This document shows positions 19,613-28,459 of a stretch of DNA of 64,000 bases, in pieces. Below the pieces are notes generated by a model. That model was not told where the DNA came from and did not search any database. It saw only the letters and a program-made list of their open reading frames with translations. Every line of letters starts with the position of its first letter. The first letter of the stretch is position 1. The translations under genes were made by a program, and so were the position numbers. The DNA comes from Fabrea salina (Eukaryota; Ciliophora; Heterotrichea; Heterotrichida; Fabreidae). The DNA lies in assembly GCA_022984795.1 (NCBI GenBank), contig JALIHJ010000008.1:1-64000 (forward strand). Reading direction: 5' to 3'.

Positions 19613-20719
19613 ATGGAAGTTGCTTCACAAATAGGAAGGGTTCGTTTGCTAGCTCCACTTTACAGACAAAGTGGTCTTGCAGACATTGAGTACAATAAAG
19701 TGAACGAAAACACTAAGTCTAAACCCTTGTTTAAACGCATGAAGTCCCAAAAGTCCATAGAAATCGCAGATTCCACTTTGACCCACAAAAAGCTCATGGA
19801 GCTACACAACAGCCTTAAAAGAAGACTGAAGCCCGAAGCAGAGTCACTGAAGAGTTGCCAAACTCCCTCTGAACTGTTCCATTTAAACAGAAGAGTAAAG
19901 CAACAACACAACCACTTCCTCCACCGTCTAGGGTTTCCTGTTGGAAGTGACTTTAAAGTCTACTTGAAAAAGGCCCCAGAAGTCAGAATTCTAGGCCAAG
20001 CTTTGAGGAGTCTTTTAGAAACTCCAGGACCTGTGTTTTTGTCAGCTAAGTTGTGGGAAGGAATCATTTCAGCTGACAAGTGGCACACCAAAGGAATAGC
20101 TGTGGAAGGGCTGAATGAACCTATCTACCCTCTTTATGGAGTCTGGGCACCTACTTGCCAGGACTACCTAAAACTCTTCAAAGAGTATCAACCTGAAGGT
20201 TCTTGGACTGACGTTGGCTGCGGAACAGGAGTTCTTTCGCTTCTTTTAGCCAAAAAAGAACTTAAAGTGGTTGCTTTGGACTCTTCCAAACATGCAGCAA
20301 AATGCACAGCACTCAATGCACGCCACCAGGGTTTAGACGTCGAAGTTCTGCACGCAGACATAAACGACCTAGAACTGAAGACCCAAAACATAATTTGCAA
20401 CCCCCCTTGGGTTCCTGTTGCCAAAGCCACTATGCTTGACGAGGGTTCTTACGATCCCAATGAACAGTTGCTGGTGGGTACGTTCAAAAAGGCTTCTGAA
20501 CTCAAGAAAGGAGGAAGGCTTGTTTTGATTTACAGTGACCTTGCACACAACTTAGGACTCCAAAAGCAAGGAAGAGTCCAAGAGTTGGCTGAAGAGTCTG
20601 GATTGAAGTTGACGAACCAACTCAGCAGACCACTGCCTTTGACTCTTGACACAGAAAACCCTCTCAAGCCCTTCAAAGACAACTCCAGTATGTTTCTTTA
20701 CGAGTTCACGAAATTGTAG
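19613..20719 (+). CDS. class I SAM-dependent methyltransferase (NPPW type)
   Basis: A 368-residue protein. The SAM-binding motif DVGCGTGVLSLLLA is near residue 203, an acidic loop ends the next strand (VVALDSS), and the catalytic NPPW of the HemK/RsmC-like N-methyltransferases follows (IICNPPWVP), then KKGGRLVLIYSDL. NPPY/W enzymes methylate amide or base nitrogens; the target here is unknown. About 190 N-terminal residues form a helical extension. A GT..AG 15-mer overlaps its stop codon but lacks the GTAA start and A10 of real introns here, so I end the gene at 20719. Confidence 0.8.
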   Translation: MEVASQIGRVRLLAPLYRQSGLADIEYNKVNENTKSKPLFKRMKSQKSIEIADSTLTHKKLMELHNSLKRRLKPEAESLKSCQTPSELFHLNRRVKQQHNHFLHRLGFPVGSDFKVYLKKAPEVRILGQALRSLLETPGPVFLSAKLWEGIISADKWHTKGIAVEGLNEPIYPLYGVWAPTCQDYLKLFKEYQPEGSWTDVGCGTGVLSLLLAKKELKVVALDSSKHAAKCTALNARHQGLDVEVLHADINDLELKTQNIICNPPWVPVAKATMLDEGSYDPNEQLLVGTFKKASELKKGGRLVLIYSDLAHNLGLQKQGRVQELAEESGLKLTNQLSRPLPLTLDTENPLKPFKDNSSMFLYEFTKL

Positions 20720-20771
20720 TTAATGGGTAGTGTTACAGTGACTTGTAATAGTTCTACATTCATCTTAATAA

Positions 20772-22298
20772 ATGTTGTCGGGAATCAAAATAGCACTTGC
20801 AGCAATATTCACTATGAATCTTGCTCTGAATTACTTCGTAAAAGAAATGAGTCTCCAAAACTTTCTGAGGGAAAGTGCAGTGGAAGTCCTTGAGTTTGAA
20901 GATGCTCCAAGAGTTCCCTTGGAAGATTCAGAGCCCTGGAACGAGTACTTAGAAAAACTCGAACTCAACAAAAAAGACCTTAACTTACTTGACGACGAAG
21001 AGTATTGCAACAAGGTCCGAGAGTACAGGGAAAAAAACCCCATCCAATTCGATTCGCGGGGATTACCTACAAAAGAGTACAGAACTGTGTTTTCTGAGTT
21101 TCCACGCTCTGATTTTGTGGGAAACGTTCTTTCTAACTACACAACTCTTGTAAATAAAAAGCACATCCTCGGAGCTAACAAAGACAAAATCCCCTATGAG
21201 CCTATCAGTCCTGCTGCAACTATTTTCTTCCACATAAGACCCACTTGGCACTACAAACACCAAATGGGAGTCCACTTTCTTTGCGAAGGCCAGCGCTACA
21301 ACCACATCCATGGAAACCTTTGGCTTAGCTTCAAAGACATCACAGCTAACAAGATAAGAGAGTACTCTCAGTACTACAAGGGAAGAGAAGACTGTTTCGA
21401 CCCCTGGAAAGTCGTCCCCTACACTCTAGACATCACTGACTATGAACAGTGCCAGCATTTCAAAACCCTCCTTTTAGACGACCAGTATGAGTACGACGTT
21501 AAGTGGATGCTCAAAAAAGGACGCTATGCTCATAACGGAGTAGGTGTTGTTCCTGTCGACCAAGAAAAAGCCAGGGAAATCATCAATGAAGTCGAATGCC
21601 CCTACGGAAATTACTACTTAGCCCAAAGATACATAAAGAACCCCATGCTTATACACAACCGCAAGTTTGACTTCAGAACCTATTTGGCCATTGCTAACAT
21701 GGATCCCCTCATAGTTCTTTACCATGACGGGTTCATCAGAATGTCTATGAGCGAATATGACCCACACAGCGGCGACAGGTCAACTCACCTGACTAACCTG
21801 AAAGTGGCCCAGAAAACTATGGACACTCGCAACCTCACTAAGTCCGAACAAGAAATGCTCCTCAAAGACCAGAGTTGGTCTTACACCCACCTCCACAACT
21901 ACCTCACGAACTTAGGTTTAGTTGGTGAAGACTGGCTGGACACCTACCTCCGAAAGAAACTCAAAGAAAACATGTTCCACATTGTAAGGATGAACTTAGA
22001 CAAGTTAATGAAGCACCCCCAGGTGTTTGAGTTGTTTGGGCTGGACTTTTTGCTAGACACAGACCTGAACCTTTGGTACATAGAAGCCAACCTGACACCA
22101 AGCATCAGTGGCACTTCTGACGAGAAAAGAGAGTTAAACACTAAGCTTATTACGGACTTGATTGACCTTGAGTACGCTTTGATGTACAATGGAGACTTTG
22201 ATGAAATACTAAAAGGGACCAACTATGAAGTAATATTTGACGGGAGGAAGAAAGGCCTGGACAGGTACTCAGGAGTGATTGAAAAAAGGTGTTTATAA
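20772..22298 (+). CDS. tubulin-tyrosine-ligase-like enzyme with N-terminal anchor, copy 1
   Basis: A 508-residue protein. A hydrophobic segment at residues 3-22 (SGIKIALAAIFTMNLALNYF) looks like a signal peptide or type II anchor. The TTL-type ATP-grasp domain follows: YLAQRYIKNPMLI, KFDFRTYLAIANMDPLI, HLTNLKVA, LFGLDFLLDTDLNLWYIEAN with the metal-binding E and N. TTLLs ligate Glu, Gly or Tyr to tubulin and other proteins in the cytosol; an N-terminal anchor is unusual. Cysteines in YCNK, FLCEGQR, DCFDPWK, EQCQH and ECPYG are also present in the neighbouring paralogue, which would suit a lumenal, disulphide-bonded enzyme. Activity is not predictable from sequence alone. Confidence 0.8.
   Translation: MLSGIKIALAAIFTMNLALNYFVKEMSLQNFLRESAVEVLEFEDAPRVPLEDSEPWNEYLEKLELNKKDLNLLDDEEYCNKVREYREKNPIQFDSRGLPTKEYRTVFSEFPRSDFVGNVLSNYTTLVNKKHILGANKDKIPYEPISPAATIFFHIRPTWHYKHQMGVHFLCEGQRYNHIHGNLWLSFKDITANKIREYSQYYKGREDCFDPWKVVPYTLDITDYEQCQHFKTLLLDDQYEYDVKWMLKKGRYAHNGVGVVPVDQEKAREIINEVECPYGNYYLAQRYIKNPMLIHNRKFDFRTYLAIANMDPLIVLYHDGFIRMSMSEYDPHSGDRSTHLTNLKVAQKTMDTRNLTKSEQEMLLKDQSWSYTHLHNYLTNLGLVGEDWLDTYLRKKLKENMFHIVRMNLDKLMKHPQVFELFGLDFLLDTDLNLWYIEANLTPSISGTSDEKRELNTKLITDLIDLEYALMYNGDFDEILKGTNYEVIFDGRKKGLDRYSGVIEKRCL
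21780..22156 (+). repeat. 377-bp tract identical to 23295-23671
   Basis: By reading both tracts base by base I see no difference over 377 bp (constant offset 1515). Flanking coding sequence of the two genes is far more diverged. It covers the HLTN-to-TPS half of the TTL domain. Confidence 0.9.
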
Positions 22299-22355
22299 TG
22301 TATTTAAAAGGTGTTTATATACAAATTGTTAACCGATAAAAGTTCCATATATATA

Positions 22356-23813
22356 ATGTATTTTCCGAGAAACTTTTTGGTACTTTGTATCTTTGCAGTG
22401 AATTCACTGCTGATATATATATATGACACCCAGAACTATTCCTCTGGGGAGTCTTTACAAAGCAGCTCACCAAATTTCCGGAAACTAGTGAATTTTAGCG
22501 AGCCAAACAATTACTTCACTCAGTATGGATTATCTTACTGTGATGAAGTTGCAGAGTACCAAAAAAGGAAAGGAATAGTTTTTGACAGAAGAGGTTTACC
22601 CACTCTAGAACACAGAAAGGTCTTTACGAGTTACTCAAAGGGGAAACTCGTAGGAGATGCACTTTGGAACAACACCAATGTTGTCACTGACTGGGGAGCT
22701 TCAAGGACCAACAGGCCACCAATCAGTCCCTCTGCTGACATGTTCTTCATTAAAAGAGAGTTTTGGTATAAAAGAAGGACGATTGGCAAAGACTTCCTTT
22801 GCGAGGGACAAAGGTTTAATCACATTATAGGGAACAACTACATTGGAGGCAAGAAGCACACAGTTACGCAAATCCAAAAGTACGCAGAGTACTATAAGGG
22901 CCGGGAGCACTGCTTCGACCCCTGGAAAGTAATGCCTTACACACTTGACATGACAGACAAAAAACAATGCAAGGAGTTCTTAGAAATTCTAAGGTCTCGG
23001 AACACCTTTGAAGGCATTAACTGGATGCTTAAACTAGGAGGAAACATCCACAATGGAAAAGGAGTCAGTCCTGTTGACCAAGACTTAGCAAGCAAATTGC
23101 TAAACAAGACCTGTCCATTTAAGTACGACTACTTAGCCCAAAGATACATAAAGAACCCTATGCTTATACACAACCACAAGTTTGACTTCAGGGCTTACTT
23201 AGTCATTGCTAACATGGATCCCCTCATAGTTCTTTACCATGACGGGTTCATCAGAATGTCTATGAATGAGTATGATCTGAATAGTAATGATAAATCAACT
23301 CACCTGACTAACCTGAAAGTGGCCCAGAAAACTATGGACACTCGCAACCTCACTAAGTCCGAACAAGAAATGCTCCTCAAAGACCAGAGTTGGTCTTACA
23401 CCCACCTCCACAACTACCTCACGAACTTAGGTTTAGTTGGTGAAGACTGGCTGGACACCTACCTCCGAAAGAAACTCAAAGAAAACATGTTCCACATTGT
23501 AAGGATGAACTTAGACAAGTTAATGAAGCACCCCCAGGTGTTTGAGTTGTTTGGGCTGGACTTTTTGCTAGACACAGACCTGAACCTTTGGTACATAGAA
23601 GCCAACCTGACACCAAGCATCAGTGGCACTTCTGACGAGAAAAGAGAGTTAAACACTAAGCTTATTACGGATCTTGTAGATATAGAATACGCTTTGATGT
23701 ACAAAGCAGACCTAGATAGCATACTGAAAGACACTAACTTTGAGGTGGTGTTTGACGAAAGACAAGAAGGAATGAAGCAGTATGCAGGACTAATTAGCGA
23801 AGAGTGTGTATAA
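22356..23813 (+). CDS. tubulin-tyrosine-ligase-like enzyme with N-terminal anchor, copy 2
   Basis: A 485-residue paralogue of the preceding gene, started at ATG 22356 (TATATATAATG context); the longer frame begins with GTG. The N-terminus again has a hydrophobic anchor (FLVLCIFAVNSLLIYIY). The N-terminal half is only moderately like copy 1, yet keeps all the notable cysteines (YCDE, FLCEGQR, HCFDPWK, KQCKE, TCPFK). The catalytic half is almost identical, including a perfect 377-bp DNA tract. Tandem duplication followed by recent gene conversion explains this. It sits 57 bp after copy 1 on the same strand. Confidence 0.8.
   Translation: MYFPRNFLVLCIFAVNSLLIYIYDTQNYSSGESLQSSSPNFRKLVNFSEPNNYFTQYGLSYCDEVAEYQKRKGIVFDRRGLPTLEHRKVFTSYSKGKLVGDALWNNTNVVTDWGASRTNRPPISPSADMFFIKREFWYKRRTIGKDFLCEGQRFNHIIGNNYIGGKKHTVTQIQKYAEYYKGREHCFDPWKVMPYTLDMTDKKQCKEFLEILRSRNTFEGINWMLKLGGNIHNGKGVSPVDQDLASKLLNKTCPFKYDYLAQRYIKNPMLIHNHKFDFRAYLVIANMDPLIVLYHDGFIRMSMNEYDLNSNDKSTHLTNLKVAQKTMDTRNLTKSEQEMLLKDQSWSYTHLHNYLTNLGLVGEDWLDTYLRKKLKENMFHIVRMNLDKLMKHPQVFELFGLDFLLDTDLNLWYIEANLTPSISGTSDEKRELNTKLITDLVDIEYALMYKADLDSILKDTNFEVVFDERQEGMKQYAGLISEECV
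23295..23671 (+). repeat. 377-bp tract identical to 21780-22156
   Basis: Second copy of the converted tract. Identity breaks at TAAATCAACT on the left and at GGATCTT versus GGACTTG on the right. Shorter identical stretches occur upstream (the ATGGATCCCCTCATAG region), consistent with more than one conversion patch. Confidence 0.9.
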
Positions 23814-23826
23814 CTAAGATTATTAA

Positions 23827-24039
23827 ATGGAGTTGAGTAAGAAAGAGTCTCCAGAGTCTTCTAAGGAGTATTATACGCCCAAAGGGTGCTCTTCACAAAG
23901 TTTCTTTTCTGCAACAGAGTCGCTACCAAGCAGTCAGTCAACCGCGCAAACACTAATGATGGAGGACTTTGAAACACAAGAAGCGAAGAACTACTTAAGT
24001 CTGATCTTAGCAGCAAAAATTATTAAGAGTGATTACTAA
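23827..24039 (+). CDS. small Ser-rich protein, unknown
   Basis: A 70-residue frame with the local start context (ATTAAATGG), 13 bp after the preceding stop and 7 bp before a convergent stop, i.e. exactly the spacing of real genes here. It is Ser/Glu-rich at the start (MELSKKESPESSKEYY) and has a hydrophobic helix at the end (NYLSLILAAKIIKSDY). No family recognised. Support is positional more than compositional. Confidence 0.55.
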   Translation: MELSKKESPESSKEYYTPKGCSSQSFFSATESLPSSQSTAQTLMMEDFETQEAKNYLSLILAAKIIKSDY

Positions 24040-24046
24040 TAGGTGA

Positions 24047-25099
24047 TTAAACATTTCTTGAAACAGGTTTTCCGTTTTGCCAAACTCCAGTTTTTTTGTT
24101 TCCTTTTGCGTCAATCAACACACCTTCTCCATGTTGTTTCCCGTTGACCCACTGTCCCTGGTACTTTTTGCCTTTTTTGGGCCAGTAAAATTCTCCGTAG
24201 CCGTGCTTTTTGTCTTCAGAGTACTCGCCTCGGTAGTACCTTCCATCGTCCCAACGGAAGCTCCCTTTGCCGTGCATTTTGTTGTTTTTCCATTCACCTT
24301 CGTAACTCCGTCCAGTGACCCACTCGTACTTGCCGTAGCCTTCAATTTCATTGTTGACGAAGTCTCCTTCGTACTTACTTCCGTCTTCCCACTCAAAGAC
24401 TCCTTTCCCATTCTTCATTCCGTCTTTGTAGACTCCTGTGAACTTGGAACCGTTCAACCAAGTTTCGATTCCTTGGCCTTCTTGTTTGTCGTTTTTCCAG
24501 TCTCCACTATACTTGCTTCCGTCTTTTGTGACTAGATCTCCTTTGCCTTCCATTTTTCCTTCAAAAAAGTCTCCTTCGTAGTAGTCTCCGTTGGGGTACA
24601 CTCTTCTTCCCTTACCGTGGAACTTAGCTTCTTTCCACTCTCCTTCGTAGATTCCTCCGTCTGTGAAGTACATAGTTCCTTTACCGTGTGGTTGATGCTT
24701 TCTGTTCCACTCTCCTTCGTAAACATTCCCGTTTTTGAGTTGCACAGGACCTCTTTTCGTGAACTCTGAGTGGTAGGGCTTAGCAAGTTTGAAGCTCCCT
24801 AGTTCCTGGAGCATTTGTTCAGCTTGTGCAGAAATCATTTTGGGAACTGAGTTGAGTTCGTTGAGTTCGAACTCAGACAAGTTTTTAGGGATTGCTTCGC
24901 GTGAAAGGTACCCTTTGAAGACTGCTTGGGCTTGGCACAAGTAACTAGGGTCTGGCTTGGTTAGAATGGAAATTTCAGGGGAGTTGATGTTTTCAGTAGG
25001 TGAGGTGGCTTGTTGTTTGGCCAAGTTGCTTCTTTGTCTTTCTTCAACTATGACTCCCCCGTCTTCATTCTTGCCTTCTTTGCAGTTGCATGTTCCCAT
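24047..25099 (-). CDS. MORN-repeat protein, dual-acylation N-terminus
   Basis: A 350-residue protein. MGTCNCKEG is a classic myristoylation plus palmitoylation signal. From about residue 120 to 345 there are ten MORN repeats of 23 residues (for example NGNVYEGEWNRKHQPHGKG and DGSKYEGDFVNNEIEGYGK). MORN proteins bind membranes and scaffold cortical and ciliary structures; a lipid-anchored MORN protein in a ciliate suggests a role at the cell cortex or basal bodies. The N-terminal 110 residues are helical and unassigned. It is divergent from the thioredoxin/ZZ gene with 39 bp between the start codons. Confidence 0.9.
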   Translation of the reverse strand: MGTCNCKEGKNEDGGVIVEERQRSNLAKQQATSPTENINSPEISILTKPDPSYLCQAQAVFKGYLSREAIPKNLSEFELNELNSVPKMISAQAEQMLQELGSFKLAKPYHSEFTKRGPVQLKNGNVYEGEWNRKHQPHGKGTMYFTDGGIYEGEWKEAKFHGKGRRVYPNGDYYEGDFFEGKMEGKGDLVTKDGSKYSGDWKNDKQEGQGIETWLNGSKFTGVYKDGMKNGKGVFEWEDGSKYEGDFVNNEIEGYGKYEWVTGRSYEGEWKNNKMHGKGSFRWDDGRYYRGEYSEDKKHGYGEFYWPKKGKKYQGQWVNGKQHGEGVLIDAKGNKKTGVWQNGKPVSRNV

Positions 25100-25138
25100 T
25101 ATTAATTATAACTCAGGTACCGTTTGTGTCTTATAAAT

Positions 25139-26725
25139 ATGTTAGCACCTTACCAACACTTTGCTTCAGGCATTCTTGAAGTGGCTCTGCAAAGTGGAGT
25201 CAAGTCCCCAAAGGTAAGTGTGGACTTTTACTCTAAGTTCCACCAAAACAAAGAAAAGGTAGTAAGTACTTTCCAAGGCCAGGCACCTGAAAGACTCAAG
25301 AACCTTTTTGTTTCAAGTCTTAAGGAACTCCCCGACCAGGTGCAAATCGACACTTCAGTTCAAAAAGGAGACACTCTAACACCTATTTCAGTAAACAACT
25401 CTCAAAAGGAACTGAGTTGGGACTCCAAGTGTGTTGTTTTCATCTGGGGAAGTTGGTCCCAAACTTGCCAGAAGTACTTCCAAAAACTCAAACACTTAGC
25501 AAGGAAAACTTCAGGGCTAAGACTAATTAGTATTTGTCTAGACGAAAACTTGCCAGAGCACACAGAAGGAATTGAGTCTTATTGGGTAAAGGGTTTCCAG
25601 CAACTCTCTGAACAAGCACTAGACCTTGCAGAAATACCCACTTACTTACTTGTCCAGGACTCAGTAGTTATTGAAAAAAGAGACCCTATACAAACTAGTC
25701 TCAAAAGTGACCTGTTTTGCTTTTCACACAACGTGCCTCTCAAGCAAGTTCCGGAAAGAGGAGGGTACTTAGAAAACCTAAACTTGGAAACTTATCAAGG
25801 CCGAGAGTACACTCTAGACTTTACTTCTGGAAAGTTCTTTTTGCTGGTGTTTGCAAAAAGTAAATCCATTGACTCCTTTATGCACCACTTAGCCCAGGTT
25901 TTTAAGTCCCACCCAATGTGGCACTCTCAGTTAGAAGTGTTTTTACTTTCCTCAAAAAAACTCAACTCAACGCTGGAGTACTTTGGTAAACTAGTTTACC
26001 AGGAGTTGCCTTTTGTGTGCAAAAAGGAAATGTGTGTGCTTGTGAAAGACAACCGTGTTTTGCTGAACTGCAGCACCAACTCTGCTTTAGAAAAGCATTT
26101 AAAGGAGTTCTTCGAACCTCAATCAATCATCACCCAGACCTTGTATGAGTCAGCCAAGGCTGAAATCTTTGACTACTTTGAAATGTTGCCTAAGTCTGAA
26201 TTCTGTCCCTTTCCAAGTGTGCTCATGACAGTTTCGAAAACCTTTGACTTGAACCACACTTCCTCCCAATCACACTCAGTTTCAATGTTTGGGACTTACC
26301 TTAAAACTCACCGCTCTACAATTGAAGAGTTTTACTCCTGTCTTGTTTCAATTTTTCCTTCTGCTGAAAACTATTCCCAGTTCCAAGAAGGCTACCAAAT
26401 TGAACCAGGGGTCAAGTGCAGCTTTTGTGGAGTATGTTTAAGTACTCCTTATTACGTGTGTTGTGTGTGCAAACCCCAAATCAATGTATGTAGCAACTGT
26501 GTACATGCACATCCTTGTTACTTAGTAGAAGAAACCAGTAAAGGCCTTGGAGAGCTTTGGTGGGGAGGCGAACTCAAGTTTGGAGAGGCTTGTTGTGATG
26601 AGTGTTCAGAAAAAGTGTCACTTACCAGATTTAAGTGTGCACACTGCAAGGACTTTGACTTATGTGGGAGTTGTTTTGGCTCAAGAAGTCATGACTCCTC
26701 CCACATTTTTATTTGTAGTTCATAA
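25139..26725 (+). CDS. thioredoxin-like/nucleoredoxin-like protein with C-terminal ZZ fingers
   Basis: A 528-residue protein started at ATG 25139 (TATAAATATG); the longer frame starts at TTG. Residues 85-190 form a thioredoxin-like fold (KCVVFIWGSWSQTCQKYFQKLKH, then IPTYLLVQDS); the active site is WSQTC instead of WCxxC, so only the second Cys remains. A second Trx-like segment follows at about 210-330 (GKFFLLVFAKSK). The last 100 residues hold two Cys-rich ZZ-type modules (CSFCGVCLSTPYYVCCVC, then CDECSEKVSLTRFKCAHCKDFDLC, ending SHDSSHIF). The fusion resembles nucleoredoxin plus ZZ; it is more likely a redox-dead scaffold than an oxidoreductase, by inference. Confidence 0.75.
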   Translation: MLAPYQHFASGILEVALQSGVKSPKVSVDFYSKFHQNKEKVVSTFQGQAPERLKNLFVSSLKELPDQVQIDTSVQKGDTLTPISVNNSQKELSWDSKCVVFIWGSWSQTCQKYFQKLKHLARKTSGLRLISICLDENLPEHTEGIESYWVKGFQQLSEQALDLAEIPTYLLVQDSVVIEKRDPIQTSLKSDLFCFSHNVPLKQVPERGGYLENLNLETYQGREYTLDFTSGKFFLLVFAKSKSIDSFMHHLAQVFKSHPMWHSQLEVFLLSSKKLNSTLEYFGKLVYQELPFVCKKEMCVLVKDNRVLLNCSTNSALEKHLKEFFEPQSIITQTLYESAKAEIFDYFEMLPKSEFCPFPSVLMTVSKTFDLNHTSSQSHSVSMFGTYLKTHRSTIEEFYSCLVSIFPSAENYSQFQEGYQIEPGVKCSFCGVCLSTPYYVCCVCKPQINVCSNCVHAHPCYLVEETSKGLGELWWGGELKFGEACCDECSEKVSLTRFKCAHCKDFDLCGSCFGSRSHDSSHIFICSS

Positions 26726-26728
26726 TAT

Positions 26729-27136
26729 ATGTCTTCAGTAGCAAATGTTGTTTCCTTAAACATATCTGTTTCGAGCTGGAAGGCTTACCGTCTGCCGCAG
26801 CACTTAGTAGGATTGACCAAAGTCCAAGGACTAATCAGAGGGTTCTTAGTTAGAAGAAGGTTTTTAAGGTACTTGGTTTACTTAAAAGCGGCAATTTGCA
26901 TCCAAAGACACATAAAAGGGCACTTAACTCGAAAGAGAAACAAGCCAAAGTGCAAGGACTGCTTGAAATTCAGGACTTTTTTCAAAAAAGAACTTACTGC
27001 AGTGAGGCAACAACTTCAAGAACTAACAAAACAGCAAGAGTACTTAGTTAGTACTTCTTACAAGTATGACAAGGCTTTTCGGTACTTGTTTGACCAAGTT
27101 GCAAGCATACAACAGCAGCTTGGGTCTGGATGTTAA
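26729..27136 (+). CDS. IQ-motif protein (calmodulin-binding)
   Basis: A 135-residue basic protein with two IQ motifs, VQGLIRGFLVRRRF (near residue 33) and CIQRHIKGHLTRKR (near 56), followed by a coiled coil (ELTAVRQQLQELTKQQEYLV). It should bind calmodulin or centrin, abundant in the contractile cortex of large ciliates. The ATG follows the preceding stop after 3 nt (TAATATATG), and the next gene starts 6 nt after its stop, so it is the middle of a very tight three-gene run. Confidence 0.7.
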   Translation: MSSVANVVSLNISVSSWKAYRLPQHLVGLTKVQGLIRGFLVRRRFLRYLVYLKAAICIQRHIKGHLTRKRNKPKCKDCLKFRTFFKKELTAVRQQLQELTKQQEYLVSTSYKYDKAFRYLFDQVASIQQQLGSGC

Positions 27137-27142
27137 TGATAA

Positions 27143-28456
27143 ATGGAAGATAACCAGTTTGAGTTCCAAAGAGGTTCAGTCCAGAAGTCTTACGGCAAAA
27201 CCCAGAAGTTCAGAGGTCCCTTTACACAACTTCCAGACAGCCACAAAGCCCAGGCTTACTTTGACCTTTACGACGAAAACCGCCAACTCAAAGAAAAGGA
27301 AAACGAACTTGAAGGGAAAATCAAACAACTAACTACCCAACTCACTCGGATCACTAGGGACCTTAAGCACGAGAAGCAAAACAACCCTGACGAAGAAAAA
27401 CAAAAGTTACAACAAGAAAACCAACAACTCAAAAGCAAAATCAAAACTATCAGAAACACCAACTCTTCTACCAAGAAAAAACCCCCGAACAAAGAAGTCC
27501 AGAACTTAAGCACTGACAACATAATAGCTGAAAAAAACAACTTAATCCAAAGACTAAGAGATCAACTACAAGCTACTGAAGTGGAGTTGTTGAGAGTCAA
27601 GGGAGAAAAAGGAGTTAACGAAGACGAGTTGACCCAAGACTACAAAGAAAAAGCTTACTACTTAGTTGAACTCGAAAGCAAGTTTAGTGTTTTGGAAGAA
27701 AACTACGTTTCACTTAAGTCCTACCTAAGCCACACCCAACAACTCCTCAAAGAGTCCCAAAGTTCACTTAGAGACGAAAAGGTCAAAAACGCTGAACTCA
27801 AAATAAGCTTGAAAGCAGTTGAGTTGGCAGCCCAGGGCTCAAAGGACCTACTTTTGAAGATTCAGGAACTTTCAAGTGAAAACAAGCACATGGAAGAACA
27901 AATCAAAGAACTCTGCAAGTCACCTTTTATGCTGGACGCTGCCAACAGACTGGCTTCTGGAGAAAAACTCACAAAAGCAGTGAATGACCTCCACTCCAAA
28001 CTAGAAGAAGTCAACCACTTAAAAGAAAGAATCCTGAAATTAGAGGCTGAGAAAGTTTCTTTAGAAGAACAAGTGCGCAAAGTCAGCATCGAAAAGAACC
28101 AACACAAAGAAGAGGCTGCAACTCTTAAGTCAGAGTTAAACCACAGAGCACAGACTGTAAAGGCTTATGAAGACCAACTAAAGCGTGTTTCCGAACAAGA
28201 TGCTGACAATTTCATGCGTGCTGTGGGGAACGTTAAACTTCAAGAGGAGTACGACCCCTCTGACCTCTACGCTTTGCAAAAGGAAATCGACAGACTCAAG
28301 CACGAAAAGAAAGAACTGACCACTGAACTCGACAAAGCCAAAAGGTTGTTGATTCTCAAAGCTGACTTAGAGTCTGAAAAGGTGACTGTTCTGGAACGCG
28401 AAAACCAGTCCCTGAAGCAGTTCATAGAAAGACTCAAAACAACTGGTAACATGTAA
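27143..28456 (+). CDS. long coiled-coil protein
   Basis: A 437-residue protein. A short non-coiled N-terminus (QKFRGPFTQLPDSHKAQAYFDLYDENRQL) precedes about 380 residues of nearly continuous heptads rich in Lys, Glu, Gln and Leu. No domain can be assigned; such proteins are usually centriolar, ciliary or cytoskeletal in ciliates. It starts 6 nt after the IQ gene's stop (TAATGATAAATG) and ends 3 bp before the convergent gene's stop. The A-rich sense strand is due to Lys/Gln/Asn codons. Confidence 0.75.
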   Translation: MEDNQFEFQRGSVQKSYGKTQKFRGPFTQLPDSHKAQAYFDLYDENRQLKEKENELEGKIKQLTTQLTRITRDLKHEKQNNPDEEKQKLQQENQQLKSKIKTIRNTNSSTKKKPPNKEVQNLSTDNIIAEKNNLIQRLRDQLQATEVELLRVKGEKGVNEDELTQDYKEKAYYLVELESKFSVLEENYVSLKSYLSHTQQLLKESQSSLRDEKVKNAELKISLKAVELAAQGSKDLLLKIQELSSENKHMEEQIKELCKSPFMLDAANRLASGEKLTKAVNDLHSKLEEVNHLKERILKLEAEKVSLEEQVRKVSIEKNQHKEEAATLKSELNHRAQTVKAYEDQLKRVSEQDADNFMRAVGNVKLQEEYDPSDLYALQKEIDRLKHEKKELTTELDKAKRLLILKADLESEKVTVLERENQSLKQFIERLKTTGNM

Positions 28457-28459
28457 TTA

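Noticed and set aside
20714-20728. GTAGTTAATGGGTAG, a 15-mer GT..AG overlapping the stop of the methyltransferase gene
   Set aside because: It lacks the GTAA start and the A at position 10 shared by all accepted introns, and splicing would lead into spacer out of frame with the next gene.
22311-22355. 15-codon upstream extension of the second tubulin-ligase-like gene
   Set aside because: It begins with GTG, whereas ATG 22356 has the TATATATAATG context and directly precedes the hydrophobic anchor.
24370-24400. GTAAGTACGAAGGAG on the minus strand in the MORN gene
   Set aside because: It encodes part of a regular 23-residue MORN repeat (SKYEGD).
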